This document shows positions 7,302 through 15,275 of a stretch of DNA of 64,000 bases, one piece after another. Made by a program: the position numbers and the translations under genes. This DNA comes from Herbaspirillum sp. RV1423 (GTDB lineage Bacteria; Pseudomonadota; Gammaproteobacteria; Burkholderiales; Burkholderiaceae_D): contig NZ_CBXX010000022.1 of the NCBI RefSeq assembly GCF_000577615.1, positions 1 to 64,000 of the forward strand, read 5' to 3'. The notes beneath the pieces were generated by a model. It made no database searches. It saw only the letters and a list, made by a program, of their open reading frames with translations, and was not told where the DNA came from. Positions within the stretch are counted from its first letter, which is position 1. Every line of letters begins with the position of its first letter.

Positions 7302-9113
7302 ATGCAAACACTTTCAACTCATCCACGCACCGAGAGCGCCGGCAAGCGTTTGTCGGTACGCCTGAACTGGCCACGCGGCGTGGTCGTTGCACTGACGGCG
7401 CTGGCCATCTTCGTGCCGTTGCTGCTGATTTTTTACCAGAGCTTTCTGTCGGCGCCGTTCTTCGCGCCGGTCAAGACGCTGACGCTGGATTCGTACCGTT
7501 TCATTTTTGACGATTCGGATTTTCGCCAGGCCTTCGTCAATGGCTTTTATTTGGCCTCGGGACTGGCGCTCATCGCGGTGCCGCTGGGCGGCATGCTGGC
7601 CTTCCTGATGGTGCGCACCGATCTGCCGGGACGCGGCTGGATCGCGCCGATGCTGCTGGTGCCGATCTTCGTGTCGCCGATGGTGATTGCGTTCGGCTAT
7701 GTGGTGTCGATGGGACCGGTCGGCTTCTACACGGTATGGGCGAGGAATTTGTTGTCCTGGGTCGGTTTTGAAGGTGATCCGTGGAATGTGTATTCCTTTC
7801 CGGCCATCGTCGTCATCGCCGGGCTGACGCACGTGCCGCACGTCTATCTCTATGCTTCCGCCGCGCTCAAGAGCCTCGGCTCCGACGTCGAAGAAGCCGC
7901 GCGCGTGTCGGGCGCGTCGCCGCTGCAAGTGGCGCTCAACGTCTCGCTGCCGATGATCATGCCGGCGCTGGCGTATTCGGGCGTGCTGGTGTTCTTTCTC
8001 GGTTTCGAAGTGTTCGGTTTGGTGCTGGTGCTCGGCGATCCGGAAGGCCATCTGGTGCTGGCGACTTATCTCTACAAGCTCACCAACAAGCTCGGCACGC
8101 CTTCGTATCACTTGATGGCGGCGGTGGCGGTGTGCCTGGTCGCGGTGACCATGCCGCTGGTGATGCTGCAGCGCTGGCTGCTGAAATCGGCCAACAAGTA
8201 TGTCTCGATCAAGGGCAAGGGCGCGCGCCAGAAGGCGCTGCCGCTCGGCAAATGGCGCTGGATCGCGTTCGCGCTGATTGCTGCATGGCTGCTGTTCACG
8301 GTCATCGTGCCGCTGTCGGGCATTGCGCTGCGCACCTTCGTTTCGCACTGGGGCGATGGCGTCACGCTGCTGGAAGTGCTGACGCTGCAAAATTTCCGCG
8401 ACGTCTGGAGCCAGCCTTCGCTGGTGCGCGGCATCGTCAACACCGTGCTGATCGGCGTCATCGGCGGCGCCCTCGCGGTGGTCTGCTACAGCGCCATCGC
8501 GCTGGCGATGCATCGCAAGAACGACGGCATTACCCGCTTCCTCGACTACAGCGTGCTGGTGCCGCGCGCAGTGCCAGGTTTGCTGGCCGGCCTTTCCTTC
8601 CTGTGGGTGTTCCTGTTTGTGCCGTCGTTGTTGGACAACTTCCTCAAGGGTTTCGACAACGATGCGGCGCGCTGGCTGGTCGACAGTTTCATTCCGCAAT
8701 TGCGCTCGCTGCGCTCGACCATTTTCTCGGTCTGGCTGGCGTACTCGGTGGTGTGGATGGCGTACGGCCTGCGCTTGATCACCACGGCGCTGCTGCAAGT
8801 CGGCCCGGAACTCGAAGAGGCGGCGCGCGCCGTCGGCGCCCGGCGCGGCCAGGTCACGCGCGACGTCACGCTGCCGCTGGTCAGGTACGGCCTGCTGGGC
8901 GCGTGGCTGATGGTGTTCCTGATTTTCGAGCGCGAATATTCGACCGGCGTCTACCTGCTGTCGCCGGGCACCGAAGTGATCGGTTCGATGATCGTCTCGA
9001 TGTGGGCCGCGGGCGCGGTGGAACTGGTGGCGGCGCTGTCGTTCATCAACATCACGCTGGTCGCCATCGGTCTCGGCATCGCCTTGCGCTTTGGCATCAA
9101 GCTCCACGATTAA
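7302..9113 (+). CDS. ABC transporter permease, fused two-domain FbpB-like
   Basis: 603 residues made of two homologous six-helix membrane domains. Each half has an EAA-type cytoplasmic loop: EEAARVSGASPLQVALNVSL and, in the second half, EEAARAVGARRGQVTRDVTL. These loops contact the ATPase. Fused permeases are usual for the Fe(III)/AfuB group. I chose ATG 7302 (GGCAGGATT upstream, peptide MQTLSTHPRTESAG); the in-frame extension to 7236 lacks a good site. The ATPase gene follows after 60 bases, so the transporter is complete. Confidence 0.93.
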   Translation: MQTLSTHPRTESAGKRLSVRLNWPRGVVVALTALAIFVPLLLIFYQSFLSAPFFAPVKTLTLDSYRFIFDDSDFRQAFVNGFYLASGLALIAVPLGGMLAFLMVRTDLPGRGWIAPMLLVPIFVSPMVIAFGYVVSMGPVGFYTVWARNLLSWVGFEGDPWNVYSFPAIVVIAGLTHVPHVYLYASAALKSLGSDVEEAARVSGASPLQVALNVSLPMIMPALAYSGVLVFFLGFEVFGLVLVLGDPEGHLVLATYLYKLTNKLGTPSYHLMAAVAVCLVAVTMPLVMLQRWLLKSANKYVSIKGKGARQKALPLGKWRWIAFALIAAWLLFTVIVPLSGIALRTFVSHWGDGVTLLEVLTLQNFRDVWSQPSLVRGIVNTVLIGVIGGALAVVCYSAIALAMHRKNDGITRFLDYSVLVPRAVPGLLAGLSFLWVFLFVPSLLDNFLKGFDNDAARWLVDSFIPQLRSLRSTIFSVWLAYSVVWMAYGLRLITTALLQVGPELEEAARAVGARRGQVTRDVTLPLVRYGLLGAWLMVFLIFEREYSTGVYLLSPGTEVIGSMIVSMWAAGAVELVAALSFINITLVAIGLGIALRFGIKLHD

Positions 9114-9173
9114 TTTGTCTTATGCATTGCTGCCGCGGCCGAGTCGCTGCGGCACGTTTCTAAAGGAATCATC

Positions 9174-10253
9174 ATGTCAGAACTCAGCGTCAACGATCTG
9201 CACCTCGACTACGGCAGCGGCGCCGCCGCCAATCCGATTCTCAAGGGCGTCTCCATGCAATTGCAGCGCGGCGAGGTGGTCGCCTTGCTCGGGCCTTCCG
9301 GCAGCGGCAAGACTACCCTGCTGCGCGCGGTGGCCGGGCTCGAATCGCCCAAGGCGGGCACCATCGACATCGCGGATCGTCGCGTGTTCGACGGCGCGCG
9401 CAACTTTGAGATGCCGGCCGAAGAACGCAATCTCGGGCTGGTGTTCCAGTCCTATGCGCTATGGCCGCACAAGACCGTATTCGACAACGTCGCCTACGGT
9501 CTCAAGCTGCGCAAGATGGGCGGCAGCGAGATCGCCGAACGCGTGAAAACCGTGCTCTCGCAACTCGGCCTGGGCCATCTCGGCGAGCGTTTTCCGCACC
9601 AGTTGTCCGGCGGCCAGCAGCAGCGCGTGGCGATTGCGCGTGCGCTGGTCTACAACCCGCAGGTCATCCTGCTCGACGAACCGCTGTCCAACCTCGACGC
9701 CAAGTTGCGCGAAGAGGCGCGCGCCTTCCTGCGCGAACTGATTGTACGGCTCGGCCTGTCGGCGCTGATGGTGACACACGACCAAGGCGAGGCGATGGCG
9801 ATTTCGGATCGCATCCTGCTGCTCAACAACGGCAAGATCGAACAGCAAGGCACGCCGCAAAGCATGTACCAGACGCCGGACACGCTGTTCACCGCCGAAT
9901 TCATGGGCAGCAACAACCGTCTCAAGGGCAAGGTGCTGCAGCGCGACGGCCGGCGCGTCACCTTGCAGGTGGACGGCGGCACCGTCGTCGCCAGCGCGCG
10001 CGGCGCCAACGCCGGCCATGAAGTCACGGGCATCATCCGCCTCGAACAGGTCCGCATCTCGGACCACCAAACCGACAACGCCATTCGCCTGCCGCTCTCC
10101 ACTTGCATGTACCTGGGAGATCGGTGGGAGTGTCTGTTCAAAGCCAAGAGCGCGGACAGCACCACGGTCGGCTTGCGCGCCTACGCGCCGCACAAGCTGG
10201 ATCAGGGAGAGTACTGGCTTAGCCTGCCGGAACAGGCGTTGTGGGCCTTCTGA
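9174..10253 (+). CDS. ABC transporter ATP-binding protein, FbpC/AfuC-like
   Basis: 359 residues. Walker A GPSGSGKTT (about 40-48), Q-loop in FQSYALWPH (Q92), signature LSGGQQQR (144-151), Walker B VILLDEP (164-170), H-loop VTHD (H202), and a C-terminal TOBE-like domain from about 240. These are all the catalytic elements of an importer ATPase. It energises the two-domain permease encoded just upstream. A 142-bp hairpin element begins immediately after its stop codon, so expression of the downstream porin may differ from the transporter genes. Confidence 0.94.
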   Translation: MSELSVNDLHLDYGSGAAANPILKGVSMQLQRGEVVALLGPSGSGKTTLLRAVAGLESPKAGTIDIADRRVFDGARNFEMPAEERNLGLVFQSYALWPHKTVFDNVAYGLKLRKMGGSEIAERVKTVLSQLGLGHLGERFPHQLSGGQQQRVAIARALVYNPQVILLDEPLSNLDAKLREEARAFLRELIVRLGLSALMVTHDQGEAMAISDRILLLNNGKIEQQGTPQSMYQTPDTLFTAEFMGSNNRLKGKVLQRDGRRVTLQVDGGTVVASARGANAGHEVTGIIRLEQVRISDHQTDNAIRLPLSTCMYLGDRWECLFKAKSADSTTVGLRAYAPHKLDQGEYWLSLPEQALWAF

Positions 10254-10395
10254 GAACCTGCCCGTGATCTTACTGCGAGGCCGTGATCCGGCAGCGGGAG
10301 GTGCTCGGAATCCTCATGTACTCAAGCACATTCCGGTTCCTGTGCTCCGTCCGCCTCCGGCTGATGGCCTCTCGCTACAGATCGTGAACAGGTTC
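10254..10395. repeat. Long imperfect-hairpin repeat element, copy 1
   Basis: A 142-bp imperfect inverted repeat whose ends read GAACCTG and CAGGTTC. The arms carry TACTGCGAGGCCGTGATCCG on one side and GGCCTCTCGCTAC on the other. It starts at the base after the ATPase stop and ends about 60 bases before the porin start. The same order of blocks appears in the elements at 25887-26031 and, more diverged, at 22566-22688. No open reading frame of note lies in it. Confidence 0.75.
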
Positions 10396-10453
10396 TGATA
10401 GACGGAAAGTGAAACACAACCATAAAAACGATTTTTACCAAGGAGAACGCAGA

Positions 10454-11515
10454 GTGCAAAAGAAACTAATCGCAACAGCCATCTTGTCGGTCCTGAGCGG
10501 CGCGGCAGCGGCGCAAAGCACCGTGACCGTCTACGGCCTGATCGATACCGGGGTGGAGTATCTCAACCATGCCGGCGCCAACGGCGGCAGCGTCACGCGC
10601 CTGAGCTCCGGCGCCATGAACACGTCGCGCATCGGCTTTCGCGGCAGCGAAGACTTGGGCGGCGGCCTGAAGGCGATCTTCCAGTTGGAAAACGGTTTCA
10701 AGCTCGACACCGGCGCCTTTGACGGCGATGCCAACCAGTTGTTCAACCGCCAGTCCAACGTCGGCCTGGAAGGCGCTTTCGGCCGCGTGGTGGCGGGGCG
10801 TTCGTTCAGCACCACCTATGATTTCATCCTGCCGTTCGATCCGATGGGTTACTCGGGGCAATACTCGTGGGTGACTTCCGCCGGCGCCACCGGCGGCCGC
10901 AAGGACGGCATGCCGACCGGCGTGTCCAACATGGTCAAGTATCAAAGCAACTTCGGCGGCTTCAAGCTGGGTGCGATGTATGGCTTCGGCGAAGTGGCCG
11001 GCAGCGTCAACGACTCGTCGAAATACGGCGTCGGCCTGGGCTACGGCAACGGTCCGTTCTCGCTGGCGGCGACCTACGATCGGGTCAACGGCACGGCGGC
11101 GCTGGCCGGCGGTGCTTACGACAAGACGTCGACAGTGCATCTGGCCGGCGGCTATCAGGCGACCGAGGCGTTGAAATTCAACCTCGGTTATCGTTACTAC
11201 AAGAAGACGCTGACTTCCGGTGCGGCCGACCTGCGCAGCGACTTCTATTGGGGCGGCGGCAGCTACAAGCTGACGCCGGCGTTGACGCTGATCGGCACGA
11301 TCTACTATCAGAACCAGAAGAACCTGGCGACCGATGCCGATCCGATCATGTATTCGCTGCGTCTTAAATATGCGTTGTCCAAGCGTACCGATCTGTACGC
11401 CAGCGGCGCCTATGCCAAGGCCAAGAACAATCAGTTGGTCGGCCTGTCGCGCGATGATGTCGGTTACGGCAACAATCAGGTCGGCGTGACGCTGGGCATG
11501 CAACACCGGTTCTGA
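10454..11515 (+). CDS. Outer-membrane porin (Porin_4 / OmpC-like family)
   Basis: 353 residues: signal peptide ending AAAAQ (about 1-20), then a beta-barrel opening STVTVYGLIDTGVEYLNHAG and closing in the usual aromatic terminus (MQHRF). Family blocks SRIGFRGSEDLGGGLKAIFQ and FNRQSNVGLEGAFGRVVAGR are present. The start is GTG 10454, preceded by AGGAGA at 10441; the in-frame ATG at 10409 would place extra polar residues before the signal peptide. It follows the ABC importer, so it probably supplies the outer-membrane entry for the same solute. Its terminator appears to be interrupted by a MITE-like element. Confidence 0.92.
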   Translation: MQKKLIATAILSVLSGAAAAQSTVTVYGLIDTGVEYLNHAGANGGSVTRLSSGAMNTSRIGFRGSEDLGGGLKAIFQLENGFKLDTGAFDGDANQLFNRQSNVGLEGAFGRVVAGRSFSTTYDFILPFDPMGYSGQYSWVTSAGATGGRKDGMPTGVSNMVKYQSNFGGFKLGAMYGFGEVAGSVNDSSKYGVGLGYGNGPFSLAATYDRVNGTAALAGGAYDKTSTVHLAGGYQATEALKFNLGYRYYKKTLTSGAADLRSDFYWGGGSYKLTPALTLIGTIYYQNQKNLATDADPIMYSLRLKYALSKRTDLYASGAYAKAKNNQLVGLSRDDVGYGNNQVGVTLGMQHRF

Positions 11516-11551
11516 CCGCGATTTTCGCTACAAGCTGTGACGAGAAAAAGC

Positions 11552-11733
11552 GAGGCTTCGGCCTAACGCCGTTCAGTCAAGCCCATTTTCCTTGCCGTGG
11601 TCCCGGCGAAAGCTGGGGCCCAGTGTCGTGAAAACGTCCGATGCGACGCTGGATCCCGACTTTCGTCAGGACGACAGTTGTGATGGACCGACAAGCTTTT
11701 AAATTTAATTGAACGGCATTGGAGGATTCGGCC
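11552..11733. mobile_element. MITE-like element (family A, copy 1) with 12-bp direct repeats, inside a terminator
   Basis: The element body is about 11564-11721. Its ends are inverted repeats: TAACGCCGTTCAGTCAAGC on the left and, read on the other strand at the right, CAATGCCGTTCAATTAA. It is flanked by GAGGCTTCGGCC (11552-11563) and GAGGATTCGGCC (11722-11733), 11 of 12 identical, as expected for a target duplication. The core has two palindromes, including one closing with GTCAGGAC at 11665-11672. There is no transposase gene. Joining the flanks restores a hairpin (AAGCGAGGC, loop TTCG, GCCTCGCTT) that reads as the porin terminator. Confidence 0.75.
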
Positions 11734-11764
11734 TCGCTTGTTTATGGCAGGGCGGGGACGATAT

Positions 11765-12262
11765 TCAGTCTTGCGGATCGATCGGTTCGAACACGCCGGC
11801 GCTGCGATTCTTGGCGACCTTGTCCCAGTCGAACACGCGGCCGTTCATCGCGACATAGACGCCATGCGGCAATACCTGCGCCACGCCGCAGGCGAAGCCG
11901 AAGTTGAATTGCGCGTCGGAACCCCGAACGGCGTAGGGAATCATGGCGCCGGTCAGGACCAGCGTCTTGGCCAGTTGCGCGGCACCCAATACGCGCGCGG
12001 TGTCCTGCATCGTATCGGTGCCGTGGATGATCACGATGGCGTCTTCTTCGGCGCGGTCGCACGAGGCAAGCACGCGGCGGCGGTCGATGTCCTGCATGTC
12101 GAGCGAATCGAGCAGCGGCAATTCTTCGAGCGTGGCGGGCACCGTCAGGCGCGCACGCGCGATCACCTCCGGCAGATGGCTGTTGGCGAAGCCGAGCTGG
12201 CCGGCGATTTCATCGTAATGCTTGTCGAAGGTGCCGCCGGTGGCGATGATGCGTAAAGTCAT
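11765..12262 (-). CDS. Asparaginase-like protein, N-terminal domain only
   Basis: 165 residues, about half the length of a normal L-asparaginase. It retains the first nucleophile motif ATGGTFDK (Thr11) and the second catalytic pair in IIHGTDTM, plus LTGAMIPYAVRGSDAQFNFG. The C-terminal domain is absent, with a clean stop after EPIDPQD. Short stand-alone proteins like this are annotated in other proteobacteria, so it is probably not a pseudogene, but amidohydrolase activity is unproven. It lies 71 bases downstream of the double sensor-CheW gene on the same strand and may share its transcript. Confidence 0.8.
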   Translation of the reverse strand: MTLRIIATGGTFDKHYDEIAGQLGFANSHLPEVIARARLTVPATLEELPLLDSLDMQDIDRRRVLASCDRAEEDAIVIIHGTDTMQDTARVLGAAQLAKTLVLTGAMIPYAVRGSDAQFNFGFACGVAQVLPHGVYVAMNGRVFDWDKVAKNRSAGVFEPIDPQD

Positions 12263-12333
12263 GATCGTGGCAAATCAGGAAAAAGTCTTCGCCATCATAC
12301 TCCACATCCCGTCATCGGCAGCGCTTCGCAGGC

Positions 12334-14949
12334 TCAGGCCGCGAGCAGTTCGACCGTGCCGACGCCGTCCGCCCGAGACGCTGCGGCGGCTTGGGCTGCC
12401 ACTGCTTCGGCCATTTCCTGCGGCACCGGGATCTGACCGTCGATCAGCAGCGCAAACAGGCGCGCAACGTCGATCGCCTGGATCAGCAACTGGCCGTTGT
12501 TGGCCTTGATCACTTGGGTCACGAGCATCGACGCGCCTTGCATGGCGAACGGCGTATGCATGATCTGGGACGGGGTGAATTGCGGCACGGCATGCAATTC
12601 ATCGACCAGCAGGCCGATGGTGTGTTCGCCTTCGCGCACGATCATGACCTGGCTGCTGCCGCTGACGGCGGAGCGCGTGCCGCGCATCATCTGGCCGAGG
12701 TCGAAGACCCAGATGAATTCCTTGCGGTTGTCGTCGCGTTGCAGGCCGAGTACGCCGATCTGATCCGCGCGCGCTCCCATCGAGGTCGGCAGCACCGCGC
12801 TGTAAGGCACCGCTTCCACCACATGCGCGGCGGAAATCGCGAACAGGTTGCTGTCGCTGAAGAAGGTCGCGTATTCGCTGCCGTCGGTGATGGTTGGATC
12901 GGTTTCCAGCAAATACTGGCGGCTGTCGGTTTGCGAACCGGCGCCTTGCACCGCGCCGAAAGATTCGAACACCACGGCGATGATGTCTTCCTGATAACCG
13001 TCGCTGACCTTGAATTCGCGATAGCCGCTCGATACCGAGCAGGCCACGATGGCGTACTCGCCGTCATGCACCGTCACCTGCGAAGCGCGGCCGCCGTTGG
13101 CGATGGCCAGCAGCGCCGGATCGATCTCCAGCGTGTCGCCGACCGTGCGTGCATCGTCGGTGGTCGAAATGATGCGTGCGTTACGGTCGATGTAATAGGC
13201 CTTCATATTCTTCTTGCCGCTGATGCCGCTGCCGAGCATGTTGGAAAACTCCGGCGTCGAATCGAACACGATGCCGATGCCGCCGACGACTACGGCTTCG
13301 TTCTCCAGGTCGCGGATCGCCGCATGATAAATATAGGTTCCCTTGCCGTCATACAGCGAGGTCGGTGCGAACGGGCTCACATGGTATTGCTGTTGCGTGC
13401 GCAGCGACAGCACCTGCTTCAGGCTGTCCTCGTCGATGCGGCTGCCGACGATGGCGTCAATGCCGTCGCCGGTGCTGGCGACGATGCGGCCGTCGCGATC
13501 GTAGACGAAGATGCGCGTGTAGACCGTATAGAGTCCGTTGATGTAGGACAGGATATTGGTCATCTTCCCGACCGTCTCTTCGTCCTGTTGCGGTTGCGCC
13601 AGCGCAGTGCGCAATTCCGGCGTCAGCGCCCACCAGCGGCAATCGTCGGAGCGTTCATACAGGTTGCGGTCGAGCAGGTCGACCAGCAGGCTGGTGGTGA
13701 ATTCCGCGTCGCGCATGCCCGACACCAGCACGGTCTGATAGAGATCGTGGATCGATTGCGCGAACAGCTCGTTGCTGCGGTTGCCGGTTTCGCTGATCTG
13801 GTCGAGGATGGTTTTGAGTTTGAGCATTTCGCCGCGCTGGCCGGCGGTCATGACCTGGCCGTTCCAGACGATGCGCTGGATGGTTTTGGCGGCGGTCATG
13901 ATGTCATACAGCGGCGGGCAGAATGAATGGGCATGCGATAGCAGGCCTTCGGCGATGTCCGGCGACAGCTTGCTGAGCGCGTCGCTGATGACGCCGCTGA
14001 AGGAGACTTCCACCGGGATCATCACCTGTCCTTGCCAGCCGGCCGGGCCGGGATAGCCCTGGTAGCCGTCGGAGGACACCGTGCGCACCAGGTATTCACG
14101 GCCGCAGAACAGCATCAGCGCGGCGTTGCCGTCGCGGTTGACCGGCACTTCGGTGCCGACCGGAATCCACAGTTTGTCGGCGCTGGCGATCACACGGTTG
14201 TCGGCGTCGAGCAGCAGCATGTTGGAGCGTGCTTCGGCGTCGCGGTGCGACGAAAAGATGCCGGCCATTTCTTCTTCAAAATGGAAGCACAGGCACAGGA
14301 TGCCGACTACCGCACCAGTTTGGGGATGCTGCATGCGGCGCGAGTAGATCAGCGCGCGCTCCTTGCCCGGACGCAGGTCGCTGAAGCGGAAAGTCTCGAC
14401 ATAGCCGTCGGAATTGATCGTCTCGGCGATCAGCGGATCGGCGCTGTGTTCGAGCGGCGTGGCCGGATCGATCTGCACCAGCACGTTGCCCTCGGTGTCG
14501 AGCAGCATGATCTCGTCGTAGACGGTATATTTGTTGCGGTACTCGCGCAGGCGGTAGCGGATGGCGTCCGTATCGTCGGTGATGCCGGCGACGAAATTGC
14601 ACAATTCGCGGTCGGTGGCGAGAAAGCCCACGTCGGCGGTGCGCTCGAACAGGTTGCGCACCACAATGTCGATCACGTATTGCGCCTTGGTGCCGATTTC
14701 GGTGAGCACGTTGCGGACTTTTTCCTGGACCAGGCTGACCACCAGTTCGCGCTCCAGGCGGCTGAAGCCGGTGCGCGTTGCCGCCATGGTCGGCAGGATG
14801 GTCTTGGCTTCGCTGGGGCAATTCATTTTTGCGGACGCTTCGATCACACGCCACATCAGGTTCAGTTCCTGCAGCGACTGTTCGCATTTTGTTACGTCGC
14901 GCATGTACGGCAAGAAGGTCTCAGTTTGAATTGCTACGTGTTCGCTCAT
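12334..14949 (-). CDS. Soluble double sensor-domain (Cache-like) protein with C-terminal CheW domain
   Basis: 871 residues with no signal peptide or membrane helix. Two related sensor regions (about 70-330 and 385-660) share a diagnostic pattern: DIVVRNLFERTADVGFLATD in the first and DLLDRNLYERSDDCRWWALT in the second, each followed by YTVY and a strand reading LLDTEGNVLVQI or VYDRDGRIVAST. This resembles Cache/PAS-like folds. Residues about 698-839 form a CheW-like adaptor domain (LFAISAAHVVEAVP, IGLLVDELHAV). CheW links receptors to the CheA kinase, so this looks like a cytoplasmic sensor-adaptor lacking the methyl-accepting part. Start ATG 14949 follows AAAAAAGGGACACC. Confidence 0.8.
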   Translation of the reverse strand: MSEHVAIQTETFLPYMRDVTKCEQSLQELNLMWRVIEASAKMNCPSEAKTILPTMAATRTGFSRLERELVVSLVQEKVRNVLTEIGTKAQYVIDIVVRNLFERTADVGFLATDRELCNFVAGITDDTDAIRYRLREYRNKYTVYDEIMLLDTEGNVLVQIDPATPLEHSADPLIAETINSDGYVETFRFSDLRPGKERALIYSRRMQHPQTGAVVGILCLCFHFEEEMAGIFSSHRDAEARSNMLLLDADNRVIASADKLWIPVGTEVPVNRDGNAALMLFCGREYLVRTVSSDGYQGYPGPAGWQGQVMIPVEVSFSGVISDALSKLSPDIAEGLLSHAHSFCPPLYDIMTAAKTIQRIVWNGQVMTAGQRGEMLKLKTILDQISETGNRSNELFAQSIHDLYQTVLVSGMRDAEFTTSLLVDLLDRNLYERSDDCRWWALTPELRTALAQPQQDEETVGKMTNILSYINGLYTVYTRIFVYDRDGRIVASTGDGIDAIVGSRIDEDSLKQVLSLRTQQQYHVSPFAPTSLYDGKGTYIYHAAIRDLENEAVVVGGIGIVFDSTPEFSNMLGSGISGKKNMKAYYIDRNARIISTTDDARTVGDTLEIDPALLAIANGGRASQVTVHDGEYAIVACSVSSGYREFKVSDGYQEDIIAVVFESFGAVQGAGSQTDSRQYLLETDPTITDGSEYATFFSDSNLFAISAAHVVEAVPYSAVLPTSMGARADQIGVLGLQRDDNRKEFIWVFDLGQMMRGTRSAVSGSSQVMIVREGEHTIGLLVDELHAVPQFTPSQIMHTPFAMQGASMLVTQVIKANNGQLLIQAIDVARLFALLIDGQIPVPQEMAEAVAAQAAAASRADGVGTVELLAA

Positions 14950-15275
14950 GTGGTGTCCCTTTTTTATTGAAGAAGTCCGTAAGAACCTATCCGCGCCCGC
15001 TTATGTTTAATGATTGATGTTGGCACTCAATTGTTGTTACGCAAATTGCGTGCCACGCATTCTATTGGCAAAACGATATTCATGTTGTCTACAAGATCGT
15101 CCGCAAAGCCGGATGCAGAGCGGGTCTTGTTAATTTCCACACGGCAATCGAAGAGGCGTTTTCCGCATGCGCGGCAACTGCGTCGCGAATTGTTTTTCTC
15201 AATCGGTCACACCGTCGTCATTGCTCGGTCACAGCGCAGTCAGTCAGATTTTCCATAGTTGGATAAAATCGAACC
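14950..15275. other. Intergenic region upstream of the sensor-CheW gene
   Basis: 326 bases between two divergent genes. It holds the ribosome binding site of the CheW-type gene and must hold promoters for both directions. On the minus strand a TAAA box and GCGGATAG lie 11 bases apart, too close for the usual flagellar sigma-28 spacing. No other motif stands out. Confidence 0.4.

Noticed and set aside
11765-12262. Truncated asparaginase pseudogene caused by the adjacent MITE
   Set aside because: The element lies beyond a clean stop codon with 30 bases between, and single-domain homologues are annotated in other bacteria.
14960-15010. Sigma-28-like flagellar promoter upstream of the sensor-CheW gene
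   Set aside because: TAAA and GCGGATAG boxes are only 11 bases apart on the minus strand; the usual spacing from TAAA is about 15.
15010-15258. 82-codon frame in the intergenic region before the SH3-like hypothetical
   Set aside because: No ribosome site, no recognisable motif and atypical composition.
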